Assembly: GCF_014172405.1 (NCBI RefSeq)
Contig: NZ_WNXC01000005.1
Location: forward strand, 62,001-126,000
Length of the DNA: 64,000 nt
Direction of reading: 5' to 3'
Source: Pedobacter gandavensis
Lineage (GTDB): Bacteria > Bacteroidota > Bacteroidia > Sphingobacteriales > Sphingobacteriaceae
The notes below the pieces were generated by a model. It searched no databases, had not been told where the DNA came from, and was given only the letters and a program-made list of their open reading frames with translations. Shown here piece by piece: positions 51,601 to 53,471 of the stretch. Within the stretch, counting starts at the first letter, position 1, and every line of letters begins with the position of its first letter. The position numbers were made by a program, and so were the translations under genes.

Positions 51601-53006
51601 GCCGTCATTCCTGAGGGGCTTTCTAATGCGCCCAGGTCGATGTTTGCGCCAACTAATCTTGCATTTCCAACCAGATCTATTGTTCCATTTTGTTTAGAAT
51701 TGTCTCCGGCATCAATGGCTATAGACCCATTTTTCAACCTAAGATCATCTAAGTCTGCATTAACAAAATCAGGATTCCCAATCATATTGTTTAGGCCATA
51801 GATGTAATTATTCTGAACCAGACTATTTTCCATGGTGATCTTAACCCCAGCAATCTGATCATCCACATTGTTTCCTCTTTTATTTCCCCAGAAAATACTA
51901 TTGTACACGTTGGATGCAATAGTAGTATTTAAAGCGCCACCGTAAGTATTATTATCGGCCACAGTATAGCCAATACTGTTATTGCTGAAGCTACAGTTGA
52001 AGATGTTCATCGCTGTAGTAGTACCATATATCGCGCCTCCAATGTTACTTGCAGTCGTTCCGGTTACCTTATTCCTACTAAAAATAGAATTGCGAACCGT
52101 CATCCCAGCCGCTGAGGCAATGGCTCCTCCTTGCAAACCGGTTATGTTTTGGATAAAGCTTACCCGGTCTAAATTCAGGAGACCGGTACTGCTTAATCCT
52201 CCCCCGTAGGAAACAGAACTATTATTTTTAAATACATTATCCTCCAGGGTTACTGACGCCGTATTATACAAGCCCCCTCCGGAGCTTGCGCCAGTATTAT
52301 TGATAAATGAAACGCGGCTAAGCGTCACTGCTCCCGAATTATACATTCCGCCTCCATAACTAAAAGCAAATGTCCCGTTGTAAAAACTATTATTTTCCAG
52401 TACAAGATTGATCAAAGTAGCTGGACCTGCATTAAAAAATCCAGCGCCATAATGACTGGCGATATTGTCCTTAATCCAGAGGTTTTGAAAAGTTGCAGAA
52501 CCAGCATTGTTATAAATTCCTGCAGCCCTATTCGCCACTGCAGCTGAATTGTTCGCATTTACTGTGCGTCCTCCACTAATGGTAAATCCATCTAAAACTG
52601 TTTCTTTAGGGACATTAACGAGATTGGTCACCACGTGATTGTTGACATTGCTACCTGTCAAAATACTTTGATTGACAGTATACAAGCCATTTGCATCGGC
52701 AACGCGCTGCGTCAATAGCGTTTCTGTTCCCGCGAAACCTCCATACATTTTAACGCCTGATTTTAGCGTAAATGTGGACGCTGCCGTTGCACCTGGGCTG
52801 TAAGTCCCTTTAGCCACCCAGATTTCATTTCCGGCAACAGACTTGGTAATGGCATTGAGCAAATCTGTATAAGCATTGCTCCAATCTGCACCGGTATTTG
52901 ATCCCGTTGCAGTGGCGTTTACATAAATTTTAGTTTGAGCGGAAATTTGGAGAGCAGAAAAGAAAAAAACAGAAAAAGCAATGGCCTTAAAAAGGGAGGT
53001 ACGCAT
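27675..53006 (-). CDS. Giant 8,443-residue secreted repeat protein (beta-helix/He_PIG modules plus Ig-like array)
   Basis: An unbroken frame of 25.3 kb begins with a signal peptide (about 1-24, ending ISAQ). Residues about 25-6,725 hold 12 modules of some 500-590 residues. Each opens with a W...DLQ.A...GDEIWVAKG.YSPG...GVKMYGGFAGTE segment, continues with right-handed beta-helix coils rich in GGGIYN and FxxN (polymorphic-membrane-protein style), and ends as a choice-of-anchor-Q domain (SIFWGN...SPAIDAG...DLGAYE) and a He_PIG Ig-like domain (LPPGLSL...GxPT.AGsYTFVV). Residues about 6,726-8,035 hold 15 Big_4-type Ig-like repeats of about 87 residues. Then come an MBG-like region, one Listeria-Bacteroides repeat (TVTWESNGGTVVA...YADW) and an Fn3-like end (GICWSTVPNPT...YYVKAYAINKSG). 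No typical type IX sorting domain, LPxTG or barrel is seen. It is most likely a surface or extracellular fibre or adhesin; this is inference. Confidence 0.93.
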   Translation of the reverse strand: MRTSLFKAIAFSVFFFSALQISAQTKIYVNATATGSNTGADWSNAYTDLLNAITKSVAGNEIWVAKGTYSPGATAASTFTLKSGVKMYGGFAGTETLLTQRVADANGLYTVNQSILTGSNVNNHVVTNLVNVPKETVLDGFTISGGRTVNANNSAAVANRAAGIYNNAGSATFQNLWIKDNIASHYGAGFFNAGPATLINLVLENNSFYNGTFAFSYGGGMYNSGAVTLSRVSFINNTGASSGGGLYNTASVTLEDNVFKNNSSVSYGGGLSSTGLLNLDRVSFIQNITGLQGGAIASAAGMTVRNSIFSRNKVTGTTASNIGGAIYGTTTAMNIFNCSFSNNSIGYTVADNNTYGGALNTTIASNVYNSIFWGNKRGNNVDDQIAGVKITMENSLVQNNYIYGLNNMIGNPDFVNADLDDLRLKNGSIAIDAGDNSKQNGTIDLVGNARLVGANIDLGALESPSGMTATLDILPATISVQQRGLPYSQSLSIKGGTATNWQVTFGALPPGISLNTQSGQLTGVPTVAGNYSVVIKASSGSLTGSKQYNYSINPGATRLYVNLAAIGANNGIDWTNGYTKLQTALAIAKDGDEIWVAKGKYSPFLHADSAFSMVSGVKMYGGFAGNETILTQRQADVSGKFTANETILSGNGINKHVVYNIAVLSLNTLMDGFTISEGYANGTSTSGHGAGIYNGPSVGNAIFNNLIIKNNKANIFGGGVYNAATGLKLNNVLFESNEVISGTRFGGGLYNTAANASLNQVVFRNNKALNGGGIHNTASGTKVTLTESTFEGNISDGIGGGITNVGELSLTDAVFKNNTAKTYGGGFYSSIIGNLDRVSFLDNIAEQRGGGVYSFGTITLRNVILSKNSVTGVVAGYNGGGMYVESGTANIQNSTFSNNTIASTASLGTFVGGGLWAGSTAVNIHNSIFWGNKRAGDVEDQIGGSILKDMANNIVQNNYSSGTNNLIGNPDFENPDQHDLRLKNGSIAIDMGNNLKVFTDSDYAGNTRIINGTVDIGALENPLGLAGSLTIMPTEITAQIRGANFAQDLTLSGGSGVQDWFLLTGSLPYGLSLNPKTGRLTGIPTVAGTYVFVVRVLQGNKVGTRQYTVVINAGPTRLHVNASATGDNNGIDWRNGFNNLQNALSIAQDGDEIWVAKGKYSPFLHADSTFSMVSGVKMYGGFAGTETVLTQRQADVSGKFRANETILSGNGINKHVVYNIAALSLNTLMDGFTISEGYANGTSTSGHGAGIYNGPSVGNAIFNNLIIKNNKANIFGGGMYNAAIGLKLSNVLFESNEVINGSRFGGGLYNIGPNASLNQVVFRNNKALNGGGIHNTVSGVKVTLTESTFEGNISDGLGGGITNVGELSLTDVVFKNNIAKTYGGGFYSTIIGNLDRVSFLDNIAEQRGGGIYSFGTITLRNVILSKNSVTGVVAGYNGGGMYVESGTANIQNTTFSNNTIASTASPGTFVGGGLWAGSTAVNIYNSIFWGNKRGANVEDQIGGSVLKNMSNNLVQNNYSSGTNNLIGNPDFENPEQHDLRLKNGSVAIDAGDNQQVFTATDLAGKTRIVNGKVDLGAVENPLGMSASLMILPESLTPLTRGAVTELTFSLSNRPAPATWSVFTGVLPLGLTLNSQTGIITGIPIIAGSYTFVLRALQGSLVGTRQYTVVVNPGAARLHVNIAAKGINNGVDWNNGFVKLQSALTLAKDGDEIWVAKGKYIPVAELDSAFYMVSGVKMYGGFAGTETNLSQRVAETNGRFTANETILSGNDYNRHVITNATVLGLETLLDGFTIADGNSNHSGGGINHLAAAVNGTFKNLIIKNNKSYHYGAGLLNQAIAVKIDNVLFEANVLIGGNRYGAALHNTGNNLIINKAVFRGNQAVQGGGIYNTATGVSINNSVFESNLATSIGGALVNNSVGMTISNSEFNKNRSDAHSGAIYNAGNLIITDVVFRENAALTYGGAINNVNIIDLDRVSFLGNTAVQNGGAYYSTVTSNLNNVVFSRNKVTGPTYNGGAVYFQSGTLNISNATFSNNSVAVATLNAGGAMFRNAGTAKVYNSIFWGNTRGAGISDQVNAGVTIMSSTVEDGYSAGTAVLVGDPLFTNAATDDLSLKSGSLAIDKGNNSYSTTTKDIEGNPRFYNTIVDQGAYENQGGASLKITPASLAVMTRGEEQNVQLQASGGSAAYTWSLLSGDLPTGLFLSPQGKIFGRPMISVIGGYTFVVAVTDGTLIGSKQYTIEVQQAATRIYVREAATGAKNGVDWNHAITDLQLALAQAGTGDEIWVAKGNYLPGTDVSSTFTLKEGVKMYGGFAGTEDALSQRVADVNTLYGTHESILNGNGKSYHVVTNTLALTAATVLDGFSISGGRTAVGSTSIGYSAAGIYNNAGTVVFRNLWVKNNNAYYVGAGIYNNGPATFENIRMEKNIVSGGVGYGGGFYNLNAQANFRKLTFIENEGVLGGGMYNYLGEARLEDVQFIRNKASSGGGAGLYHRTGLLTIRKGNFEGNISGATGGGILNAGVIDGEDLTFKGNTTSTTGAGVHNTGTFTLNRGSFIANISAQYGAGIYNTSIIRLDNVIFSRNSATNPNTTGYGAGIYHASGTSTLSNTSFSNNTTAYTHATTATGAGFFKAASGTAAIYNSIFWGNKRGGNVADQVTGTGLTIASSIVEGGFVTGTNISIGNPSFTDAANDNLRVKAGSAAIDAGDNAATGTSRDLDLNERLVNGQVDMGAYENQGGSSLSIIPATLTAGTRGVILNQQFTATGGEGKLSWTVSSGALPPGLSLSSGGWLTGRAMFAGSYTFVLAVTDGQFIGSKQYTYIINAASTHLFTNEKATGRKDGSDWENGFTDLQLAITQATAGDEIWVAKGNYSPGLLATSTFNLKEGLKIYGGFAGTEANLASRKIAEVNTTHQSILDGSQGVASYHVVFNSVALSNATLLDGFTISGGRTLTSNSSSLGANYYGAGIYTSLGNPVFNNLIITGNNAVYGGGMMVLGGTATITNTKFIANTTTGSYGRAAGLYINSGTTVNMDSVTFESNVVATGSNTYAGAVINYGLSNISHTVFKNNRVEGTAYAQGGAFYHAAGGTSKISNTTFIENTAFSGGAAYLSSGVVELKDVTFIGNKSASIGGAINSIGTPVLDRVSFIANESVQHGGAFYSGGTAKLDNVIFSRNKVTSTGAFYGGGMFAAGNASLINVTFSNNSIARAAAAGGGLFRSSGTVAIYNSIFWGNTYGANLPDQISGVVTIDQSIVQGNYSGGTNIVIGNPLFVNAEQDNLRLKGGSPAIDMGNNAKISTTKDLDGNPRLVNETVDMGAYENQGTASLIIAPTSLTTYNRGDLFEVPLTVTGTINPLTWKVTSGNLPSGVVLKPNGEFSGRPMVAGTYIFVIGVTDGELVGSKQYTLLVNPASTILYANVAAATGNNDGSSWEHGFTDLKNAWNKSIAGDQIWVAKGNYSPGPLATDWFTMKENVKVYGGFAGTEKTLEARSTDKIHNENQTVLDGSQGVASRHVVFNNLALTNATVLDGFTVSGGQALSAGDTDNHRGGGIYNYASVKAIFNNLQILNNKADRGAGIYNQGPAVFTRLLLQNNEAYAYGGGMYNLNVGITLSNATFKQNTARLYAGGLAHNGGVLNLFNSSFFNNTAGQQAGGMYHLGGTANLENVVFSRNAVTTAGNYYGGGLFVASAATLNNVTFSGNKIAFTNAATVGGAGLFRSAGVVNVNNSIFWGNKRGNDIPDQLNPGSVLYQSLVEGGYATGTNVLIGDPLFQQAEADNLQLKGGSPGIDAGDNAKNNSTTDLLGNARVINDQIDLGAYENQGGSGLKILPASLSPFLRGVNPAIQMTATGGSGNYTWVIQSGSLPVGLILTPEGLITGMPTLIGSYTFVAAATDGQLIGSKQYTVTVTGGAARLYVSQGATGGNNGSNWANAFTDLQPALAQSSAGDEIWVAKGSYSAGATTTSYFILKEGLKMYGGFAGTEALLTDRDSIAVRGINETILDGSKGVASYHVVYNTAALTEATVLDGFSIQGGKSATTYSTSTNANYYGGGIYNTAGSVTFRNLWIKNNIATYGAGLFHQGTASYTNITFSNNESKGYYARGSAVYNGGGFKLQNGVFENNKITESTSYTGYGAGIFNAGTLELNAVKFINNTINSGQGGAIYSSSSAIIKIKEAEFTGNKSTTGGALFIANGTLDLSLGNFKDNAATGTGGAIYTAGSMGLNRITFIGNTAVQHGAAIWSSGTLKVDNSIFSRNKVTSTSGYFGGAIYIGSGTTNLVNVSFSGNSINYVNPSATLSYGGALYRSSGTVNVHNSIFWNNKRGNNVADQLNAGIVIGSSIVQNNYATGTDIKIGDPMFEDALSDNLKLKGGSLAINVGENNWQSFDLDLAGNPRLVNEVIDLGAYEHDGAGQLMISPGLIPELSRGTYLDLQFTPTGTTLPVTWSFQGGKLPTGLVFLPDGKLRGTPTLVGSYTFVIGATDGTIAGNKQYTVNVKEGSVRLFVHQTATGDNNGSNWEHAFTDLQVAMAQVKAGDEIWVGKGTYSPGLLTSSYFTLKEGVKMYGGFAGTETLLTARTLNEISTVNETILDGSKGVASYHVVYNTAALTSATVLDGFSIQGGNAATTYSSSSNANYYGGGIYNTAGTAIFRNLWIKNNVATYGAGLYHAGDAEYSNIRFTGNTAKGSYARGAAVYNTRGFALTKGSFEDNKIAESASYTGYGAAIFNTGLLELEEVKFVNNTIANGQGGAIYSNSGAGIKLNKSEFTANKATTGGALFIANGYPEITDAVFQGNASTGMGGAIYAAGTPVLNRVSFIENTAGQHGGAIWSNGSLRIDNSIFSRNKVSATAGYFGGAMYVNSGEALINNVTFSNNSINYINASATLSYGGALYRSSGVVTLHNSILWGNKRGNNVMDQLNAGIVAGSTLIQNSYATGEDIKFGDPMFENAAGDNLKLKGGSLAIDAGKNSWQGFDKDLAGNPRVINDLIDLGAYENEGGESLILNPVTIAPLKRGAYAEIQLTAKGTMLPVTWSLQGGKLPTGLVFLADGTLRGTPTVVGSYTFVIGATDGTMGGNRQYTVNILNGSGRLFVHQSATGDNNGSNWPNAFNDLQVALGQTSAGDEIWVAKGTYSPGLLISSYFTLKEGVKIYGGFAGTETLLTDRDSTAVRGANETILDGGQGKPSYHVVYNAAALTNATVLDGFSIQGGNAGTSYNGYYYNGNYYGAGIYNSAGAAVFNHLWIKNNIASYGAGIYHSGNAAYSNIIFSNNRTTGQYARGSAVYNAGGFKLKGGVFENNKIIESASYPGYGSALFNAGLAELTDVRFENNTITNGQGGAIYSNSGAALTITNASFTANKSTTGGAVFIANGTPVFTNVSFKDNIATGSGGAIYASGTLTLNRTSFTNNTAALHGGAIWSNSVFKLDNSTFSRNSVTSTAANYGGAIYIYSGTAVLTNNTFSNNSINYFKAGTVNYGGAIYRNAGTVTLNNSVLWGNTRGSATPDQLNLNIKANNSLIQGGYAVGGANIIDAEPMFVNAATDNLALTGCSPALNTGENNLILAGTKDLLGADRIKSEWVDMGALEYQQEVIEVKPAAMPQGNRGQAVSVQLQGISGAGGTTGNYSYEVISGKLPDGLSMTPTGLISGNPIVIGKYTFVVKATDGNLCGYRMYNMEIVAGTGVVRILVNQAAVAGHNNGSTWENAYLDLQNALKVAIAGDEIWVAKGTYSPGPLITSTFQMKEGVKLYGGFAATENLLSERDSLNTRTLNQTILDGKNINRHVVFNNKVLTKATVLDGFTITAGRSVIGNSGGEPYIGAGIYNASGAMIFNDLWIKNNNSSNYGGGMYNTAASVLTKITFENNTVSTGSYSFGGGLYNSGAVKMNRVEFLNNSANSGGGLYHVTAALNMTSVVFKENKATLTGGGFYAYTGNIMMDGAKFIGNTSVQHGAGLYQYVSVLTLNNAVFSRNKVTGTGAYFGAGMYQYTSTSNLNNVTFSNNSIAYVNAALTKYGGGIYRNAGTLNLKNSILWGNTRGNNVADELNLNVTVSNALIRGGYLTGKTVIDANPMFNLSNPDDLSLSDCSPAINMGDNVFAAGITKDISGKTRIMADAVDLGAYENQQSRIMVGPAALPEGIRGQRYNQQMSATGGNGTYTYAISYGKLPDGLLMNTSGAITGRPINSGVYTFNVTANDGTLCGNRLYTVDVRAGVGGVRIYVNQAATGMNNGADWTNGFLDLQKGMSSALAGDTVWVAKGKYSPGPKVTDYYTLKENVKLFGGFAGTENELADRNPETIATTNETILSGENRSYHVLYNRVALTNATIVDGFSIVGGKTAVGSNSSSEVYYGAGIYNALGKIIFRNLWVKDNVAYNYGGGIFNSGAAEFTNITLENNTASIGGYAYGGGIYNSAAAIFKDVKFIKNKASYGAGLFNISSAITMDKVDFKDNAAAISGGALYNSTNGKPTITNARFIGNTAVQHGGAVYQYSGTLDIRNAVFSRNRVTSTGGYYGGALYHYNGVTNLINNSMANNSIAYANTSAANQYGGAVYRYTGTLNIYNTILWGNKRGNKVADQLTTGIVVANSTIENGYKTGTLILTKDPQFNNPEGDELSLSPCSPSINMGDNSKVSGLGLDLAGAVRIQHNTVDIGAYEFQGLYLENAAQQLPDADQWSPYTQQVTLATAGNYTFTLSQGLLPDGMTLSPAGLISGEATESGEYEFTLAVAGDNVCGSLKIKLKVNPREPYIIEVLKPYPLPVKIDTGTPFDQLTLVSQVEVVMSDQSHAKFPVIWLPGDYNGNVEGLYTLIGNIKVPKPEMNRNNLTATAKVAVLDPVYPYIIALEELPPVYVLSGTLFSEVLPLLPKQVRVTYDDRITTDMLTLIWKQGGYDLKSGVYRLYADLVLKEEHANPAGFEASVDVYAQHDIIAVEPLADITVPLNTPAANLPLQSSIRVTYHDQTTGFLSVIWDKSIYTPNKGDEYDLKGDLQLKPLISNSKRLFGEQKVIIRKNIVSVLPVAPASTPYGTLFDDVELPQTIKAKFDDGTTDTVGVEWKPGKYNAMVSADYNLSGKLLHNASIDNSSNLEAKMVLTVLPKPKDIVSISKPDSVHVSFGTKINAIEALKLAVPVTYDDGSTGSLNMTWDTEDYDPLKPDVYTFDGDPILIPGVANKDLRRTTITVVLGKREIVSVTNPTLINVKYGTETDEIGLPDEVNVTYNDLSKGTEGVLWSSTTYNRLQEGSYTFKGEIVINDQIENPNLHYAEVIVKVGPKPLKVVTAVADSLNIPYGTAFSAAKLLFPKKTTVTYDNGSQGSLNVTWLEGDYLADEPGAFHLVGELETPDGFVNPDSVKADLKVIIGKRIIKSYLTPDPLTVFFGTDAAALILPDALMTTLEDGGMQDLGVTWDLTNYKGNLEGKYSINGVFILPDDIENSKGILPKIEINVLPRAKEIVSLGADTMKVVYGTKQINLSFPTNRKAKLDDGTVLDIPVMNPSFESLDYDETTSGVYLFEGDLVLPQGVQNPNNLPAQVWVSVGRKAIETIAPVAALEVPYNTGFDALTLPESVKVTYNDQSEDLLSIDWTKGDYNEKLAGTYILPGTMVIPADIDNPKSLQPTISITVAEKIRTLVKIASDSLMVANGTALNALGLPAKVSGVFDDGSTEMLSILNWENTDYNPLETGAYEFIGTLTMPVNTENPNDLSALLEVKVAPRFVISVAALPDMTVPHGTLFTNLALPAMVNVTYNNQQVEPLSVLWEPGTFDGNTAGNYLLNGVLLPDSPEENKDNKSAGIKITVQIPLLQINAVTVNTPVHFPLGTSKETVMKQLGTTLPVTYTVGTTGIAGVDWQSLDFRENEVGSFNFIGILDPADGASNPTDLTAKVEVIIDQKNIISVEESTALVDVYGKLFSALELPLAVKVTYDDQSTEELPVLWEESDYQSNLLQQQTVTGVVQLTNEIRNTLDLKAKIKITLQKDIDSVAVIAPITVAYGTPFSGLGLPAKVQVTYNDGSTEDLTVSWDAAAYAAAPIGDLLLVGDLTLAPNTFNTMLKTALATIHIQKGTQLINFSAIPNKQYGDDAFQLQATASSGLPVTFELLDGQLDLNGNLATIEGAGAVVIRAVQAGNAFYEKAEAEQRFVISKALLTVHGDTLKRFFAHENPSFTYQMKGFKYGETESSVRASAKLQGEPELSTTATLASLPGAYPVLLSIGTLQADNYDFAFVNGSLEISRSYHTVTWESNGGTVVAAQVVEDQTLITPAVSTKDGAVFYAWYSDQNMETVFNFGLPITESVTLYADWKLNPLPSSGGISMKVVADYMLAIGELNDTERKAPFSLAGLNAKSHLEDKQPPFKLTEWYGYAPVKKPMLKTVAVVSKSTTEVITGMALTADGGSEIIESGICWSTVPNPTLADAKVLAGADASVINLEGLSTGIPYYVKAYAINKSGLAYGNEVAFLINEKGLIEIVKK
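28900..32832 (-). repeat. Array of 15 Big_4-type Ig-like repeats inside the giant gene
   Basis: Fifteen units of about 87 residues share the pattern IxSVxx...VxYGTxFxxLxLPxxVxVTYxDGSxxxLxVxWxxxxYxxxxxGxYxxxGxLxxPxxxxNPxxLxAxxxVxV. The units differ widely from each other, so no near-identical DNA repeats appear, unlike the beta-helix part. Only parts of the pattern are shared by every unit; the first two and the thirteenth are the most deviant. Confidence 0.8.
36003..41296 (-). repeat. Modules 8-10, a second group of closely related copies
   Basis: Equivalent points lie 1,758 bp (40,656 to 38,898) and 1,761 bp (38,898 to 37,137) apart, i.e. 586 and 587 codons. All three share phrases such as YARGSAVYN, FENNKI.ES.SY.GYG, TGGALFIANG and SINY, not seen together in other modules. 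Confidence 0.75.
48550..51237 (-). repeat. Near-identical tandem copies within modules 2 and 3
   Basis: About 1 kb at 50,227-51,237 (module 2) is nearly identical to 48,550-49,560 (module 3), offset by exactly 1,677 bp (559 codons). For example, the stretches starting at 50,878 and 49,201 differ at only a few per cent of positions by eye. The flanking He_PIG segments of the two modules are clearly more diverged. Confidence 0.82.
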
Positions 53007-53190
53007 AATTTGATGAAGGGATTTCTTCTTGAAAAAATTAAGATTCAGTATGTATAGGGCAATATGTTTTGTTCGCTTTCCACCAAAGAAAGAAAATTTT
53101 GTTAAATGGCATTTTTAAGAAATCACTCATAAAAATGACCAAATGAATATTGATTTATTGATGGTTTAAATAACAAAATCAACCCAGTAG

Positions 53191-53220
53191 CAAAGCTATA
53201 AAATAAAGTTTGCTTCACAA
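53191..53220 (-). promoter_or_regulatory. Promoter of the giant-protein operon
   Basis: Read on the minus strand, TTG (53220-53218) and TAGCTTTG (53198-53191) are separated by 19 bp, matching the Bacteroidota consensus TTG-N19-TAnnTTTG exactly. Transcription would start near 53,184 and leave a leader of about 180 nt. The upstream terminator at 53,373-53,416 separates it from the peptidase gene. Confidence 0.65.
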
Positions 53221-53372
53221 TAAAATTACCGCCAGTCTTAGTAAAAAATTGGATAGCTAAATCAATAAGTTAGAATAAGTTAACTGAAGTTCGAACAGCT
53301 CTTAATAATTTGAATTTCAAACCACCACCAAGCGCTGGTATCTGGATTTTTGAGAAAAACGAAGGGGATAAA

Positions 53373-53416
53373 AAAAATGACCAATATCTTCAAGTTTGAA
53401 GATATTGGTCATTTTT
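53373..53416 (-). terminator. Perfect hairpin terminator after the M3 peptidase gene
   Basis: Arms of 21 bp (53373-53393 and 53396-53416) are perfect inverted repeats with only 2 bp between them; the core is ATGACCAATATCTTCAA. The minus-strand hairpin ends in a U run (AAAAA on the plus strand from 53,371). It lies 56 bp after the peptidase stop. Confidence 0.8.
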
Positions 53417-53471
53417 AATGAATTGATTCAGGCGCAAACCAGATCCTGGTTACAAAAAAATAAATCTATGG

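Larger units (their letters stand above)
32863..52946 (-). repeat. Twelve tandem beta-helix + He_PIG modules inside the giant gene
   Basis: Module starts on the minus strand lie near 52,946, 51,341, 49,672, 47,998, 46,285, 44,545, 42,795, 41,296, 39,541, 37,783, 36,003 and 34,425, giving spacings of about 1.5-1.8 kb. Each start has a (R/I)(L/I)(Y/H/F)VN-like strand followed by ATGxNNG and W. Modules fall into subgroups by sequence: 2-4, 8-10 and 11-12 are closest to each other. Confidence 0.85.
53007..53471. other. Intergenic region upstream of the giant gene
   Basis: This 465-bp AT-rich stretch has no gene on either strand. It holds the hairpin terminator of the M3 peptidase gene (53,373-53,416), a promoter-like sequence for the giant gene (53,191-53,220) and a leader of about 180 bp between that promoter and the ATG at 53,006. 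No further structure was recognised. Confidence 0.6.

Noticed and set aside
27675..53006. Many plus-strand open frames of 60-140 residues inside the giant gene
   Set aside because: They recur at the same place in each module because the sense strand is repetitive, and none shows a start region, signal or recognisable domain.
27675..53006. CRISPR array or satellite DNA
   Set aside because: The repeats are 1.5-1.8 kb coding modules in frame with each other, without short repeat-spacer structure.
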